Shown here piece after piece: positions 28,707-38,108 of a stretch of DNA of 64,000 bases. This DNA comes from Luteimicrobium xylanilyticum (GTDB lineage: Bacteria; Actinomycetota; Actinomycetes; Actinomycetales; Cellulomonadaceae). The notes beneath the pieces are model-generated. The model was not told the origin of the DNA, ran no database searches, and saw nothing but the letters and a program-made list of their open reading frames with translations. The translations under genes and the position numbers were made by a program. Where the stretch lies: assembly GCF_009429125.1 (NCBI RefSeq), contig NZ_CP045529.1:1674001-1738000 (forward strand), given 5' to 3'. Position 1 is the stretch's first letter. Every line of letters starts with the position of its first letter.

Positions 28707-28712
28707 TACCGT
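28707..28712 (+). promoter_or_regulatory. candidate -10 element for divIVA
   Basis: TACCGT is a TANNNT-type hexamer 46 bp before the divIVA ATG. The leader would include GAGGTGA at normal spacing. The -35 is not clear. Confidence 0.35.
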
Positions 28713-28758
28713 GGAACGCACGACCCTGCCCGACTGCCCAACTCATCGAGGTGACGCG

Positions 28759-29388
28759 ATGGCACTGCTGACCGCCGAGGACATCCTCAGCAAGACCTTC
28801 TCGACCGTGAAGTTCAAGGAGGGCTACGACATCGAGGAAGTCGACGACTTCCTCGACGAGGTCGTCCGGACCCTCAACTCGGTCCAGGAGGAGAACGAGT
28901 CCGTCAAGGCCAAGCTGGCCGCCGCCGAGCGCCGGATCGCGGAGCTCAGCCGGGCCGACGCGGCCACGGGCTTCCAGCCCGAGCCGGTCGCCGCGCCCGA
29001 GCCGCAGCCCGAGCCCGTGGCCGCCGCCGAGCCGCAGCAGCCCGCGGAGCCGGCTTCCGCGACGGGCATGCTCCAGCTCGCCCAGAAGGTCCACGACGAC
29101 TACGTCAACGCGGGCAAGTCCGAGGGTGAGCGCCTGCTCGCCGAGGCCCAGGAGGAGAGCACCCGCATCGTCCGCGAGGCGGAGAACCAGTCGCAGCGCA
29201 CGCTCTCGCAGCTCGAGCAGGAGCGTTCGCTCCTCGAGCGCAAGATCGACGAGCTGCGGATCTTCGAGCGCGACTACCGCACCCGCCTCAAGAGCTACCT
29301 GCAGAACCTCCTGGGCGACATCGACGCCCGGGGCAGCGCGCTCCCGGCACGCGGCGGGTCCAGCTCGGACATCACCGCGGGCATCTGA
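28759..29388 (+). CDS. divIVA: polar growth / division protein DivIVA (Wag31-like)
   Basis: This 209-residue coiled-coil protein senses negative curvature at the poles and septum and recruits cell-wall synthesis. The N-terminal lipid-binding domain LTAEDILSKTFSTVKFKEGYD is intact, followed by EEVDDFLDEVVRTLN. A Pro/Glu/Ala/Gln-rich linker (about residues 73-98) separates two long coiled coils. GAGGTGA lies 5 nt before the ATG. A strong terminator follows 70 bp downstream, closing the division part of the cluster. Confidence 0.95.
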   Translation: MALLTAEDILSKTFSTVKFKEGYDIEEVDDFLDEVVRTLNSVQEENESVKAKLAAAERRIAELSRADAATGFQPEPVAAPEPQPEPVAAAEPQQPAEPASATGMLQLAQKVHDDYVNAGKSEGERLLAEAQEESTRIVREAENQSQRTLSQLEQERSLLERKIDELRIFERDYRTRLKSYLQNLLGDIDARGSALPARGGSSSDITAGI

Positions 29389-29457
29389 GCCGTCAGGGCA
29401 GGGTCGGGCAGACCGGAGACCGTCACCGGACCGTCGGGCACGCTCCTTCGGCGCCAT

Positions 29458-29491
29458 GAGCCGCCACCCGCCTTCGGGCGGGTGGCGGCTC
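29458..29491 (+). terminator. intrinsic terminator after divIVA
   Basis: GAGCCGCCACCCGCC (29458-29472), loop TTCG, then GGCGGGTGGCGGCTC (29477-29491) form a perfect 15-bp stem with a stable tetraloop. There is no long T-run. It separates the dcw cluster from traR. Confidence 0.85.
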
Positions 29492-29558
29492 GTCCGTCTC
29501 CGGGTGACGTCGCAGGTCGAGCGCGCGTTCGGCGAGCGGAATGTTCCGGCGTGGTGTG

Positions 29559-29587
29559 TTGTAGTACCTCGCGCGGGCGTCTAGCCT
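29559..29587 (+). promoter_or_regulatory. promoter of the traR-lspA-rluD unit
   Basis: TTGTAG (29559-29564) and TAGCCT (29582-29587) are separated by exactly 17 bp and lie just after the divIVA terminator. A start near 29594 gives a short leader with GGGAGG. Confidence 0.6.
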
Positions 29588-29616
29588 CGCGTGAGTCCGA
29601 ACGAGGGAGGTTCATG

Positions 29617-30078
29617 ATGGCCAAGCGTGACGTCGCGGTCCGTGCCGCGACCCGCAAGCAGTTCCCCCACCTCGTCCGGGACGTCAAGTCGTTCCCGGTC
29701 CGTGACGGCGAGGAGCCGTGGACCGTGGAAGAGGTCGAGGAGCTCGCTCACGGCCTCATCGAGGAGAACGCCCGGCTCCAGGTCGAGTTCGCCGCCGCCG
29801 ACCAGGAGCTCTCCGCGCTCCTGAGGGACTCGGGCGACGGCTCGGGGGACGACCAGGCGGACTCGGGCTCGAGCGCGCTCGAGCGCGACCAGGAGCTCAC
29901 GCTCGTCAACAACACCCGAGACCTGCTGGCGCAGAACTCGCGTGCGTTGGACCGGATCGCCGCCGGCACGTACGGCGTCTGCGAGTCGTGCGGCAAGGCG
30001 ATCGGCAAGGCGCGGCTCCAGGCGTTCCCGCGCGCGACGCTGTGCATCGACTGCAAGCAGCGCGAGGAGCGTCGGTAG
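29617..30078 (+). CDS. TraR/DksA-type zinc-finger protein
   Basis: This protein of about 153 residues has a helical N-terminal half and a C-terminal four-cysteine zinc finger ([15 protein letters not shown], then [10 protein letters not shown]) of the DksA/TraR class. Members bind the secondary channel of RNA polymerase. A coiled-coil region with EERLQ-like spacing and [22 protein letters not shown] precedes the finger, as in the family. There are two adjacent ATG codons (29614 and 29617); the second has better spacing from GGGAGG. It is followed by lspA after 42 bp. Confidence 0.85.
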   Translation: MAKRDVAVRAATRKQFPHLVRDVKSFPVRDGEEPWTVEEVEELAHGLIEENARLQVEFAAADQELSALLRDSGDGSGDDQADSGSSALERDQELTLVNNTRDLLAQNSRALDRIAAGTYGVCESCGKAIGKARLQAFPRATLCIDCKQREERR

Positions 30079-30120
30079 TCCGACCGGGAGGCACGTCGCC
30101 GCGTGAGACACTGTGCGGCG

Positions 30121-30780
30121 ATGAGCAACCCACCCGAGCGAGCCGCGTCCGACGGCCGCGAGCCCGAGCACGTGCCCGCCTCCGAGCCCGGCGAGGTGCC
30201 CGCAGCCGCGCACGCGGCGGCGACGCGGCCGAGCCGCCGTCTCGTGGTCCTCCTGGCCGCGATCGCGGCCGTCGTCCTCGTGCTCGACCAGCTCACGAAG
30301 GCGTGGGCGCAGCACGCGCTGCGGGACGGCAAGACGGTCGACGTGCCCGGCGGGTTCTTCCATCTTCGGCTCGTCTACAACCCCGGGGCCGCCCTCTCGA
30401 TCGCCACCGGAATGACGTGGCTGCTCACGATCATCGTCGTCGTCGTCGTGGTCTTCATCGTCCGGTCCCTGCGGCGCCTGCGCTCGACCGGGTGGGCCGT
30501 CGCGCTCGGGCTGCTCCTCGGCGGGGCCGTGGGCAACCTGGCCGACCGCCTGCTGCGGGCCCCCGGCGTGGCCCGGGGCTACGTCGTCGACTTCATCGGC
30601 TACGGGCACTGGTTCGTCGGGAACGTCGCGGACATCGCGATCGTCGTCGCAGCGGTCCTGATCGCGTTGCTGGCGCTGCGCGGCATCGGCATGGACGGGC
30701 GCCCGATCGCCGACGACGCCGCGGCTCGGCCGCGCCACGAGGCCGACGGCGAGAGCCCCGAGCGCGCCGAGGGGCGCTGA
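30121..30780 (+). CDS. lspA: lipoprotein signal peptidase LspA
   Basis: This 219-residue aspartyl protease removes signal peptides from diacylated prolipoproteins. An N-terminal extension of about 40 residues rich in Ala, Pro and Glu precedes four membrane helices. The catalytic aspartates lie in [14 protein letters not shown] and [13 protein letters not shown], and VYNPGAALS is the third signature. The C-terminus is acidic. CACTGT ends 6 nt before the ATG, which has no ribosome site. The next gene starts 2 nt after its stop. Confidence 0.95.
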   Translation: MSNPPERAASDGREPEHVPASEPGEVPAAAHAAATRPSRRLVVLLAAIAAVVLVLDQLTKAWAQHALRDGKTVDVPGGFFHLRLVYNPGAALSIATGMTWLLTIIVVVVVVFIVRSLRRLRSTGWAVALGLLLGGAVGNLADRLLRAPGVARGYVVDFIGYGHWFVGNVADIAIVVAAVLIALLALRGIGMDGRPIADDAAARPRHEADGESPERAEGR

Positions 30781-30782
30781 CG

Positions 30783-31721
30783 GTGGCGAGCCGCAGCTTC
30801 CCCGTGCCGGACAAGCTGGCCGGCGAGCGCGTCGACGCTGCCCTCGCGCGCATGCTCGGGCTCTCTCGGACGCGCGCAGCCGAGGCGGCCGCCGCGGGCG
30901 GCGTCCTTCAGGACGGTGTCGCGCTCGGCAAGTCGGACCGGCTGCGCGCCGGCGCGTGGCTCGACGTCGAGCTGCCCGACGAGGACCGGGACGAGGTGCA
31001 GGTCGTGGCCGAGCCGGTGCCCGGCATGCGCATCGCCTACGAGGACGACGACGTCGTGGTCGTGGACAAGCCGGTCGGGGTCGCGGCGCACCCGTCACCG
31101 GGCTGGGCCGGGCCGACGGTGGTCGGTGCGCTGGTCGCGGCCGGGTACCGGATCTCGACGTCGGGTGCGGCCGAGCGGCAGGGCATCGTCCACCGGCTCG
31201 ACGTCGGCACGAGCGGGCTCATGGTCGTCGCGAAGAGCGAGCGTGCGTACACGCTCCTCAAGCGGGCCTTCAAGGAGCGCACCGTCGAGAAGGTCTACCA
31301 CGCGCTCGCGCAGGGTCACCCCGAGCCGACGACGGGCACGATCGACGCGCCGATCGGGCGGCACCCGGGCGCCGACTACAAGTTCGCGGTGACGGCGGAC
31401 GGCAAGCCGTCGGTCACGCACTACGAGGTCCTCGAGATGGTGCCGTCGGCGTCCCTCGTGGAGGTCCACCTCGAGACGGGGCGGACGCACCAGATCCGGG
31501 TGCACTTCCAGGCGGTCCGCCACCCGCTCGTGGGCGACCTCACGTACGGGGCGGACCCGCGGCTCGCCGCGCGCGCCGGGCTCTCGCGCCAGTGGCTGCA
31601 CGCGGTCCGGCTGGGGTTCGAGCACCCCACGACGGGCGAGTGGCTCGAGGTCACGAGCGACTACCCGGACGACCTGCAGCACGCGCTCGAGGTCGTGCGC
31701 GGGGCCGACGCAGGCCGCTGA
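30783..31721 (+). CDS. RluA/RluD-family pseudouridine synthase
   Basis: This 312-residue protein has an S4 RNA-binding domain (about residues 10-70) and a pseudouridine synthase domain with the catalytic motif [16 protein letters not shown]. It also carries [13 protein letters not shown] and the late [10 protein letters not shown]. It is likely to modify 23S rRNA, but the exact uridines cannot be assigned. It starts 2 nt after lspA, the usual partner, with a GTG. Confidence 0.93.
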   Translation: MASRSFPVPDKLAGERVDAALARMLGLSRTRAAEAAAAGGVLQDGVALGKSDRLRAGAWLDVELPDEDRDEVQVVAEPVPGMRIAYEDDDVVVVDKPVGVAAHPSPGWAGPTVVGALVAAGYRISTSGAAERQGIVHRLDVGTSGLMVVAKSERAYTLLKRAFKERTVEKVYHALAQGHPEPTTGTIDAPIGRHPGADYKFAVTADGKPSVTHYEVLEMVPSASLVEVHLETGRTHQIRVHFQAVRHPLVGDLTYGADPRLAARAGLSRQWLHAVRLGFEHPTTGEWLEVTSDYPDDLQHALEVVRGADAGR

Positions 31722-31734
31722 CGGAGGAGCACGC

Positions 31735-32244
31735 ATGAAGATGTCCGAGGGCTCGGCGGGGCAGCACGTGACCGTGGAGCGGGTCCGGACGCCGGACGGG
31801 CTCGCCGAGGCGCAGGCCCTGCGGGTCCGCGTGTTCGTCGACGAGCAGGGCGTGCCGGCCGAGGAGGAGGTCGACGCGCTCGACACCGACCCGACCACCA
31901 CGCACCTCGTGCTGCGCGACCGGGACGGCGTCGTCGTCGCGACGGGACGCCTGCTCACCGACCCCGCCCGTCCGGGCGAGGTGCACGTGGGCCGCGTCGC
32001 AGTCGACGCCACCTGGCGCGGCACGGGCCTCGGTGCGCTGCTCATGCGCGAGCTCGAGGCCGTGGCGCTCGCCGAGCACGCGGACACGGGCCGGTGCCGC
32101 GTCGTCCTGAGCGCGCAGCTCCAGGCCGTGGGGTTCTACGAACGGCTCGGTTACGCCGTCGAGGGCCCGGTCTACCTGGACGCGGGCATCGAGCACCGCG
32201 ACGCCGCGAAGACCCTGCGGCCGACCACACGCCGCTCGGGGTGA
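31735..32244 (+). CDS. GNAT family N-acetyltransferase (ElaA-like)
   Basis: This 169-residue GCN5-type acetyltransferase resembles ElaA and other small GNATs. The N-terminal half carries ALRVRVFVDEQGVPAEEEVDALD, and the acetyl-CoA loop lies in VGRVAVDATWRGTGLGALLMREL, followed by LSAQLQAVGFYERLGY. The substrate is unknown. GGAGG lies upstream of the ATG and the gene follows rluD by 13 bp, so it is probably the last gene of the traR-lspA unit. Confidence 0.88.
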   Translation: MKMSEGSAGQHVTVERVRTPDGLAEAQALRVRVFVDEQGVPAEEEVDALDTDPTTTHLVLRDRDGVVVATGRLLTDPARPGEVHVGRVAVDATWRGTGLGALLMRELEAVALAEHADTGRCRVVLSAQLQAVGFYERLGYAVEGPVYLDAGIEHRDAAKTLRPTTRRSG

Positions 32245-32267
32245 CCGGTGATGTCGGTGCACGCACC

Positions 32268-32273
32268 TAGACT
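32268..32273 (+). promoter_or_regulatory. leaderless -10 element of dnaE
   Basis: TAGACT lies exactly 6 nt before the dnaE ATG, which has no ribosome site. The spacing places the transcription start at or next to the A of the ATG. Confidence 0.6.
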
Positions 32274-32279
32274 CGACCC

Positions 32280-35200
32280 ATGCCGACCGGGGAAGACTTC
32301 GTCCACCTCCACGTCCACACCGAGTACTCGATGCTCGACGGCGCGGCCCGCCTCGACTCGTTGTTCTCCGAGGTGGAGCGGCTCGGCCAGAAGTCGATCG
32401 CGATCACGGACCACGGGTACCTGTTCGGCGCGTTCGAGTTCTGGAGCAAGGCGAGGTCGCACGGGATCAAGCCGATCCTCGGCGTCGAGGCGTACATCAC
32501 CCCGGGCACGAGCCGGTTCGACCAGACGAGGGTGCGGTTCGGCCAGCAGGGCCAGGAGTCGGACGACGTGTCGGCGCGCGGCGCGTACACGCACATGACG
32601 ATGTGGGCGCGGAACAACGAGGGTCTGCACAACCTGTTCCGGGCGAGCTCGCTGGCGTCGCTCGAGGGCCAGATGGGCAAGTGGCCGCGCATGGACCGGG
32701 ACCTGCTGGAGACGTACGCGGGCGGGATGGCGGCGTCGACGGGGTGCCCGTCGGGGGAGATCCAGACACGGCTGCGGCTGGGCCAGTGGGACGAGGCGGT
32801 CCGGGTGGCCGGCGAGCTGCAGGACATCTACGGCAAGGAGTACTTCTACGTCGAGCTGATGGACCACGGGCTGGACATCGAGCGACGCGTGATCAAGGAC
32901 CTGCTGCGCCTGGCGGAGGCGATCGACGCGCCGCTGCTCGCGACGAACGACCTGCACTACGTGCGCCAGGAGGACGCGACCTCGCAGGAGGCGCTCCTGG
33001 CGATCAACTCGGGCTCCACGCTGGACGACCCGGACCGGTTCAAGTTCGACGGCGACGGCTACTACGTGAAGTCGGCGGAGGAGATGCGCCGGGTGTGGGC
33101 GGAGCTGCCGGAGGCGTGCGACAACACGCTGCGGCTGGCGGAGCAGTGCGAGGTGTCGTTCGACACGTCGGCGAACTACATGCCGCGGTTCCCGGTGCCC
33201 GACGGCGAGGACGAGACGAGCTGGTTCGTCAAGGAGGTCGAGGCGGGCCTGCACCGCCGGTACCCCGACGGCGTGCCTGAGGCGTCGCGCAAGCAGGCGG
33301 AGTACGAGACCGAGGTCATCCTGCAGATGGGCTTCCCGGGGTACTTCCTCGTGGTCGCCGACTTCATCAACTGGGCCAAGTCGCAAGGCATCCGGGTGGG
33401 GCCGGGCCGTGGTTCGGCGGCGGGCTCCATGGCCTCGTACGTCATGGGCATCACCGAGCTGGACCCGCTGCAGCACGGGCTGATCTTCGAGCGCTTCCTC
33501 AACCCGGAGCGCGTCTCCATGCCCGACGTCGACGTGGACTTCGACGAGCGTCGGCGCGGTGAGGTCATCAAGTACGTCACGGACAAGTACGGCGACGACC
33601 GCGTCTCGCAGGTCGTCACCTACGGCACGATCAAGGCGAAGCAGGCGCTGAAGGACTCGTCGCGCCTGCTGGGCTTCCCGTTCGCGATGGGGGAGAAGCT
33701 CACCAAGGCGATGCCGCCCGCGGTCATGGGCAAGGACATCTCGCTGGGCGGGATCTTCAACCCGCAGGACCCGCGCTACGGCGAGGCCGAGCAGTTCCGC
33801 CAGGTGCACAGCGCGGACCCGGAGGCGCAGCGCGTCGTCGAGCTCGCGCGGGGCATCGAGGGGCTGAAGCGGCAGTGGGGCGTGCACGCCTGCGCGCTCA
33901 TCATGTCGAGCGTCCCGCTGACGAACGTCATCCCGACCATGCGTCGCCCGCAGGACGGCGCGATCATCACCCAGTTCGACTACCCGACGTCGGAGACGCT
34001 CGGGCTGATCAAGATGGACTTCCTCGGGCTGCGGAACCTGACGATCCTCGACGACGCGCTCGGCAACATCGTCGCGAACGGCAAGGAGCCGGTCGAGATC
34101 GAGTCGGTCCCGCTCGATGACGAGGCCGCATACGCGCTGCTGACCCGAGGCGACACGCTGGGCGTGTTCCAGCTCGACGGCGGCCCGATGCGCGCGCTGC
34201 TCCGGCAGATGCGTCCCGACAACTTCGAGGACATCTCCGCCGTCATCGCGCTGTACCGCCCGGGCCCGATGGGCATGAACTCGCACACGAACTACGCGCT
34301 GCGCAAGAACGGGCTGCAGGAGATCACCCCGATCCACCCGGAGCTCGAGAAGCCGCTCGCGGAGGTGCTGGGCGAGACGTACGGCCTGATCGTCTACCAG
34401 GAGCAGGTCCAGCGCGCCGCCCAGATCCTCGCGGGCTACTCGCTGGGCCAGGCGGACCTGCTGCGTCGCGCGATGGGGAAGAAGAAGAAGGAGATCCTCG
34501 ACAAGGAGTTCGTGCCCTTCCAGACGGGCATGCGCGAGCGGGGCTACTCCGACAAGGCGATCCAGGCCGTCTGGGACACGCTGGTCCCGTTCGCGGGCTA
34601 CGCCTTCAACAAGGCGCACTCGGCGGGCTACGGCCTGGTGTCGTACTGGACCGCCTTCATGAAGGCGAACTACCCGACGGAGTACATGGCGGCGCTGCTG
34701 ACGAGCGTGCGCGACGACAAGGACAAGTCGGCGCTGTACCTGTCGGAGTGCCGCCGGATGGGGATCACGGTGCTGCCGCCGGACGTGAACTCGTCCGCCG
34801 CGAACTTCACGGCGGTCGGCGACGACATCCGGTTCGGTCTGACCGCGGTCCGCAACGTGGGCGCGAACGTCGTCGACGCGATCACCGCGACCCGCGAGGA
34901 CAAGGGCGAGTTCACCTCGTTCACGGACTTCCTCGACAAGGTCCCGGCCGTCGTGTGCAACAAGAGGACCATCGAGTCGCTCATCAAGGCGGGTGCGTTC
35001 GACTCGCTCGGGCACACGCGCCGCGCGCTGCTCGCCGTCCACGAGATGGCCGTCGACTCGGTGATCAGCGTCAAGCGCAAGGAGGCCGAGGGGCAGTTCG
35101 ACCTGTTCGCGGACTTCGCCGCCGACGACGACGGCGCCACCGTCGGGTTCAGCGTGGACGTCCCGGACCTCCCGGACTGGGAGAAGAAGCAGCGGCTCGC

Positions 35201-35813
35201 GTTCGAGCGCGAGATGCTGGGGCTCTACGTCTCGGACCATCCGCTCTCCGGCCTCGAGCACGTGCTGTCGCGCGCCGCGGAGACGACGATCGCGGCGCTG
35301 CTGGCCGACGAGGAGCGGGCCGACGGCTCGACCGTGACGATCGCGGGCCTGCTGACCAACGTCCAGCACCGGTGGTCGAAGAACGGCAACCCGTGGGCGT
35401 CCGTCGCCGTGGAGGACCTCGAGGGCTCGGTCGAGGTCATGTTCTTCGGCGAGACGTACCTCGCGTACTCGACGATCCTCGCGGAGGACACCGTCGTGAC
35501 CCTGCGGGGGCGCGTGCGCCGTCGGGACGACGCGATGCAGCTCCAGGCGATGGAGGTGTCGCTCCCGGACGTCTCGGCGTCGCCTGACGGCCCGGTGACG
35601 GTGAGCCTGCCGTCGGTGCGGTGCACGCAGCCCGTGGTGGAGCGGCTGCGGGAGATCCTGCGCACCCACCCGGGGGCGTCGGAGGTGCACCTGAAGCTCA
35701 CCGAGCCCGGCCGGGCGACGGTGATGCGGCTCGAGGACACGCTCCGCGTCGAGCGGACTCCCGCCCTGTTCGGCGACCTCAAGGCGCTGCTGGGCCCGAG
35801 CTGCCTGGTCTGA
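32280..35813 (+). CDS. dnaE: DNA polymerase III alpha subunit (replicative)
   Basis: This 1177-residue C-family replicative polymerase starts with the PHP domain (FVHLHVHTEYSMLDGAARL). The palm aspartates are in MPDVDVDFDERRRGEV, with GPGRGSAAGSMASYVMG just before and FNKAHSAGYGLVSYWTAF later. An OB-fold domain (VTIAGLLTNVQHRW) and a C-terminal tau-binding region complete a normal DnaE1 architecture. The alternative, error-prone DnaE2, is unlikely given the length and standalone promoter. It appears to be transcribed alone, from a leaderless promoter to a strong shared terminator. Confidence 0.97.
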   Translation: MPTGEDFVHLHVHTEYSMLDGAARLDSLFSEVERLGQKSIAITDHGYLFGAFEFWSKARSHGIKPILGVEAYITPGTSRFDQTRVRFGQQGQESDDVSARGAYTHMTMWARNNEGLHNLFRASSLASLEGQMGKWPRMDRDLLETYAGGMAASTGCPSGEIQTRLRLGQWDEAVRVAGELQDIYGKEYFYVELMDHGLDIERRVIKDLLRLAEAIDAPLLATNDLHYVRQEDATSQEALLAINSGSTLDDPDRFKFDGDGYYVKSAEEMRRVWAELPEACDNTLRLAEQCEVSFDTSANYMPRFPVPDGEDETSWFVKEVEAGLHRRYPDGVPEASRKQAEYETEVILQMGFPGYFLVVADFINWAKSQGIRVGPGRGSAAGSMASYVMGITELDPLQHGLIFERFLNPERVSMPDVDVDFDERRRGEVIKYVTDKYGDDRVSQVVTYGTIKAKQALKDSSRLLGFPFAMGEKLTKAMPPAVMGKDISLGGIFNPQDPRYGEAEQFRQVHSADPEAQRVVELARGIEGLKRQWGVHACALIMSSVPLTNVIPTMRRPQDGAIITQFDYPTSETLGLIKMDFLGLRNLTILDDALGNIVANGKEPVEIESVPLDDEAAYALLTRGDTLGVFQLDGGPMRALLRQMRPDNFEDISAVIALYRPGPMGMNSHTNYALRKNGLQEITPIHPELEKPLAEVLGETYGLIVYQEQVQRAAQILAGYSLGQADLLRRAMGKKKKEILDKEFVPFQTGMRERGYSDKAIQAVWDTLVPFAGYAFNKAHSAGYGLVSYWTAFMKANYPTEYMAALLTSVRDDKDKSALYLSECRRMGITVLPPDVNSSAANFTAVGDDIRFGLTAVRNVGANVVDAITATREDKGEFTSFTDFLDKVPAVVCNKRTIESLIKAGAFDSLGHTRRALLAVHEMAVDSVISVKRKEAEGQFDLFADFAADDDGATVGFSVDVPDLPDWEKKQRLAFEREMLGLYVSDHPLSGLEHVLSRAAETTIAALLADEERADGSTVTIAGLLTNVQHRWSKNGNPWASVAVEDLEGSVEVMFFGETYLAYSTILAEDTVVTLRGRVRRRDDAMQLQAMEVSLPDVSASPDGPVTVSLPSVRCTQPVVERLREILRTHPGASEVHLKLTEPGRATVMRLEDTLRVERTPALFGDLKALLGPSCLV

Positions 35814-35821
35814 CCACGCAG

Positions 35822-35861
35822 GACGACGGCCGCCCCGGAGGGTTCCGGGGCGGCCGTCGTC
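35822..35861. terminator. bidirectional terminator between dnaE and the chitinase gene
   Basis: A perfect 17-bp stem (35822-35838 with 35845-35861) and a 6-nt loop lie 8 bp after the dnaE stop and 24 bp after the convergent chitinase stop. It can serve both strands. Confidence 0.85.
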
Positions 35862-35885
35862 GTGTCGGCCGGCACGAGGTCGGCG

Positions 35886-37244
35886 TCAGCGACCCTCGAG
35901 GGCCTTGACGTTGTCGCCGAAGGTCCAGCCCTTCGACCCGTCCCAGTTGATCGACCAGGTCATGAGGCCCTTGAGCTTCCCGCCGAACGCGTTCCACGAC
36001 TGGCTCACGAGCGACGGCGCCATGTACCCGCCTCCGGCACCGGACTGCGCGGGGAGACCCGGGACCTGCTTGTCGTACGGCACGGTGATCGTGGTGCCCT
36101 GGATGGTCAGCCCGTTCGCGAGGCACGTGGTCTGCGCGGTGAACCCGGCGACGGTGCCGGCGCCGTACGAGTCGCCCGAACAGCCGTACATGGACCCGTT
36201 GTAGTACTGCATGTTGAGCCACCACAGCCGGCCGTTGTCGACGTACTTCTTGATGATCGGCAGGTAGGACCCCCAGATGGAGCCGTAGGTGACCGAGCCG
36301 CCGGTGACGTACGCCGTCTCGGGGGCCATGGTGAGCCCAAACCCGGCGGGCATCTGGGCGAGCACGCCGTCGATGATGCGCTCGAGGTTGGCCTGCGACG
36401 CCGACAGCGTCCCGATGCTGCCGCTGCCCGACAGCCCGGTCTCGATGTCGATGTCGATCCCGTCGAAGTGGTACGTCTTGAGGATCGGGACGATCGTCGA
36501 GACGAACTTGTCGGCGACGGTGGACGAGCTCAGGTCGATCCCGGCGGTCGCGCCGCCGATCGACATGAGGAGCGTCAGGCCGTTCGCCTTGGCGGCGCAC
36601 ATCTCGGCGGGCGTGGCGACCTTGACGCCGGAGTCCATGCCGTCCTGCCACAGGACGGTCCCGTCGGAGAGGATGACGGGGAACGCGAGGTTCACCACGT
36701 TGTAGCCGTGCTGCGCGATGCGCGCGTCGGTGATCGGGATCCAGCCGAGCCCCGGGTGCACGCCGTTCGACGCGCCGTCCCAGTTCTCCCAGTACCCCTG
36801 CAGGACCTTGCCGGCCGGCCGGGGCTTCGTGGCGCAGCCGTCGTCGGGCGGGGTGGTGGGGCTGGTGGTCTGGGTGGGCGTCTGCGTCGGGGTCGGGGTG
36901 GCCGTCGAGGTCTGTGTCGGCGTCTGGGTCGCGGTCGGCGTTCCCGTGCCGGTGGGCGCCCCGGTGCAGGCGCCGCCGTCCTTCCACAGGGTCGGGGTCG
37001 CGGCGGGCGTCCAGCCGGCGCCCACGTACGCGGTGTGCGTGACGAGCGCGGTGTAGGTGTGCCCGTCGAAGGTGACCTGCGTGCCCGCGGTGTAGGTCGA
37101 GCCCTCGGCCCACGCGGGAGCGGTGCAGGTGGCGGTCGCTGCGCCGGCGGCCCCCGCGACGGCGAGGGGGACGGCCGCGACAGCGGCGGCCGCTGCGACG
37201 GTCACGGCGGCGAGCAGGGCGGACGCACGGCGTCGTGCGGTCAT
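35886..37244 (-). CDS. secreted GH18 chitinase with CBM5/12 chitin-binding module
   Basis: This 452-residue extracellular enzyme has a Sec-type signal peptide (residues 1 to about 36, ending in AGAAGA). A CBM5/12 module (about residues 39-93) follows, with APAWAEGSTYTAGTQVTFDG and GWTPAATPTLW. After it come a Thr/Pro/Gln linker (about residues 95-135) and a GH18 barrel. The catalytic motif D261-G-I-D264-I-D266-I-E268 is complete, so the enzyme should hydrolyse chitin with retention. The ATG has a strong GGAGGTGA, and TACCGT (37276-37271) is a possible -10. It fits a polysaccharide-degrading soil lifestyle. Confidence 0.95.
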   Translation of the reverse strand: MTARRRASALLAAVTVAAAAAVAAVPLAVAGAAGAATATCTAPAWAEGSTYTAGTQVTFDGHTYTALVTHTAYVGAGWTPAATPTLWKDGGACTGAPTGTGTPTATQTPTQTSTATPTPTQTPTQTTSPTTPPDDGCATKPRPAGKVLQGYWENWDGASNGVHPGLGWIPITDARIAQHGYNVVNLAFPVILSDGTVLWQDGMDSGVKVATPAEMCAAKANGLTLLMSIGGATAGIDLSSSTVADKFVSTIVPILKTYHFDGIDIDIETGLSGSGSIGTLSASQANLERIIDGVLAQMPAGFGLTMAPETAYVTGGSVTYGSIWGSYLPIIKKYVDNGRLWWLNMQYYNGSMYGCSGDSYGAGTVAGFTAQTTCLANGLTIQGTTITVPYDKQVPGLPAQSGAGGGYMAPSLVSQSWNAFGGKLKGLMTWSINWDGSKGWTFGDNVKALEGR

Positions 37245-37355
37245 GGGTCACCTCCAGGTAGGTGGCACCGACGGTAGGCACCCCGGCGCACGACCGGCAT
37301 CAGGGGAGTCCGCAGGGTTCGCCCGACGGTCGCGTGGGGAACCCGTACGCGCTCG

Positions 37356-37361
37356 TAGAGT
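37356..37361 (+). promoter_or_regulatory. -10 element of the PPOX gene
   Basis: TAGAGT lies 8 nt before the GTG start codon. No clear ribosome site intervenes, so a leaderless or near-leaderless message is likely. Confidence 0.5.
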
Positions 37362-37369
37362 GGGGCTTC

Positions 37370-37777
37370 GTGGTCCACCTCAACCCCGAGCAGCGCGTCT
37401 TCGTGACGGAGCGGCACCTCGCGACCCTGACGACCCTGCGCGACGACGGTTCGCCGCACGTCGTGCCCGTGGCGTTCACCTGGGACGACGACGCGGGCGT
37501 CGTCCGCATCACCACCAACCGGGGATCCGTGAAGGCGCGCAACGCGGCACGCCGCACCCACGGGGCCGCCGCGCCCCGGGCGTCGGTGTGCCAGGTCGAG
37601 GGCGGCCGGTGGATCACCCTCGAGGGCCCGGTCGAGGTCGTGCCCGACCTCGAGGAGATCGTCGACGCCGTGGCTCGCTACGCCCGCCGGTACCGTCCGC
37701 TCGAGCCCAACCCGGACCGCGTCGTGCTCCGTATCGCGGTCGACAAGGTGATGAGCTCCGCCTACATGGCGGGCTGA
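37370..37777 (+). CDS. PPOX-class flavin/F420-dependent protein
   Basis: This 135-residue split-barrel protein is related to pyridoxamine 5'-phosphate oxidase-like and F420-dependent enzymes of actinobacteria (Rv1155 type). Typical parts are the N-terminal HLATLTTLRDDGSPHVVPVAF, the strand VRITTNRGSVKARNA and ITLEGPVEVV. Cofactor and substrate cannot be fixed from sequence. The GTG at 37370 is used because TAGAGT is placed just upstream; a longer frame to 37262 would run into the chitinase promoter. Confidence 0.82.
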   Translation: MVHLNPEQRVFVTERHLATLTTLRDDGSPHVVPVAFTWDDDAGVVRITTNRGSVKARNAARRTHGAAAPRASVCQVEGGRWITLEGPVEVVPDLEEIVDAVARYARRYRPLEPNPDRVVLRIAVDKVMSSAYMAG

Positions 37778-37788
37778 GGGGCGCCGCG

Positions 37789-38019
37789 TCAGCCGACGAC
37801 GGCGCTGCGCTCGCCCTGCGGGGTCGCGACCACGACGACGTCGCCGCGTCCCAGGCGCCGGCCACGACGCAGGTCGACCTCCCCGTTGACCCGCACCTCG
37901 CCGTCGGCGACGAGCTCGCGGGCCTGCGCGCCGGACTCGGCGAGGTCCGCGAGCTTGAGGAACTGGCCGAGGCGGATCTCGTCGTCGGCGATGGGCACGT
38001 GCAGGGCTTCGGGGCTCAC
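37789..38019 (-). CDS. small S4-domain RNA-binding protein
   Basis: This 76-residue protein consists almost entirely of an S4 RNA-binding domain: [33 protein letters not shown] is the canonical helix-loop-strand, named here by its parts [12 protein letters not shown] and [11 protein letters not shown]. It resembles YbcJ-like proteins. GGGAGG lies about 8 nt upstream of the GTG at 38019. The longer frame starting at 38037 would place this ribosome site inside the coding region. The target RNA is unknown. It converges on the PPOX gene. Confidence 0.85.
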   Translation of the reverse strand: MSPEALHVPIADDEIRLGQFLKLADLAESGAQARELVADGEVRVNGEVDLRRGRRLGRGDVVVVATPQGERSAVVG

Positions 38020-38096
38020 GTGCCCATCCTCCCGCACCCGGTGGCATCCGCCTGCTCGCGCCCTGGACGCCGGGCCGGTGCGCAGGACCGCCGCAC

Positions 38097-38102
38097 TATG
38101 CT
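38097..38102 (+). promoter_or_regulatory. leaderless -10 element of hisD
   Basis: TATGCT lies 6 nt before the hisD GTG, with no ribosome site between. The geometry is identical to dnaE and hisC. Confidence 0.55.
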
Positions 38103-38108
38103 CGACAC

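Noticed and set aside
36840-36960. GT-rich tandem DNA repeat within the chitinase gene
   Set aside because: It encodes the Thr/Pro/Gln linker between CBM and catalytic domain, a normal feature of secreted hydrolases.
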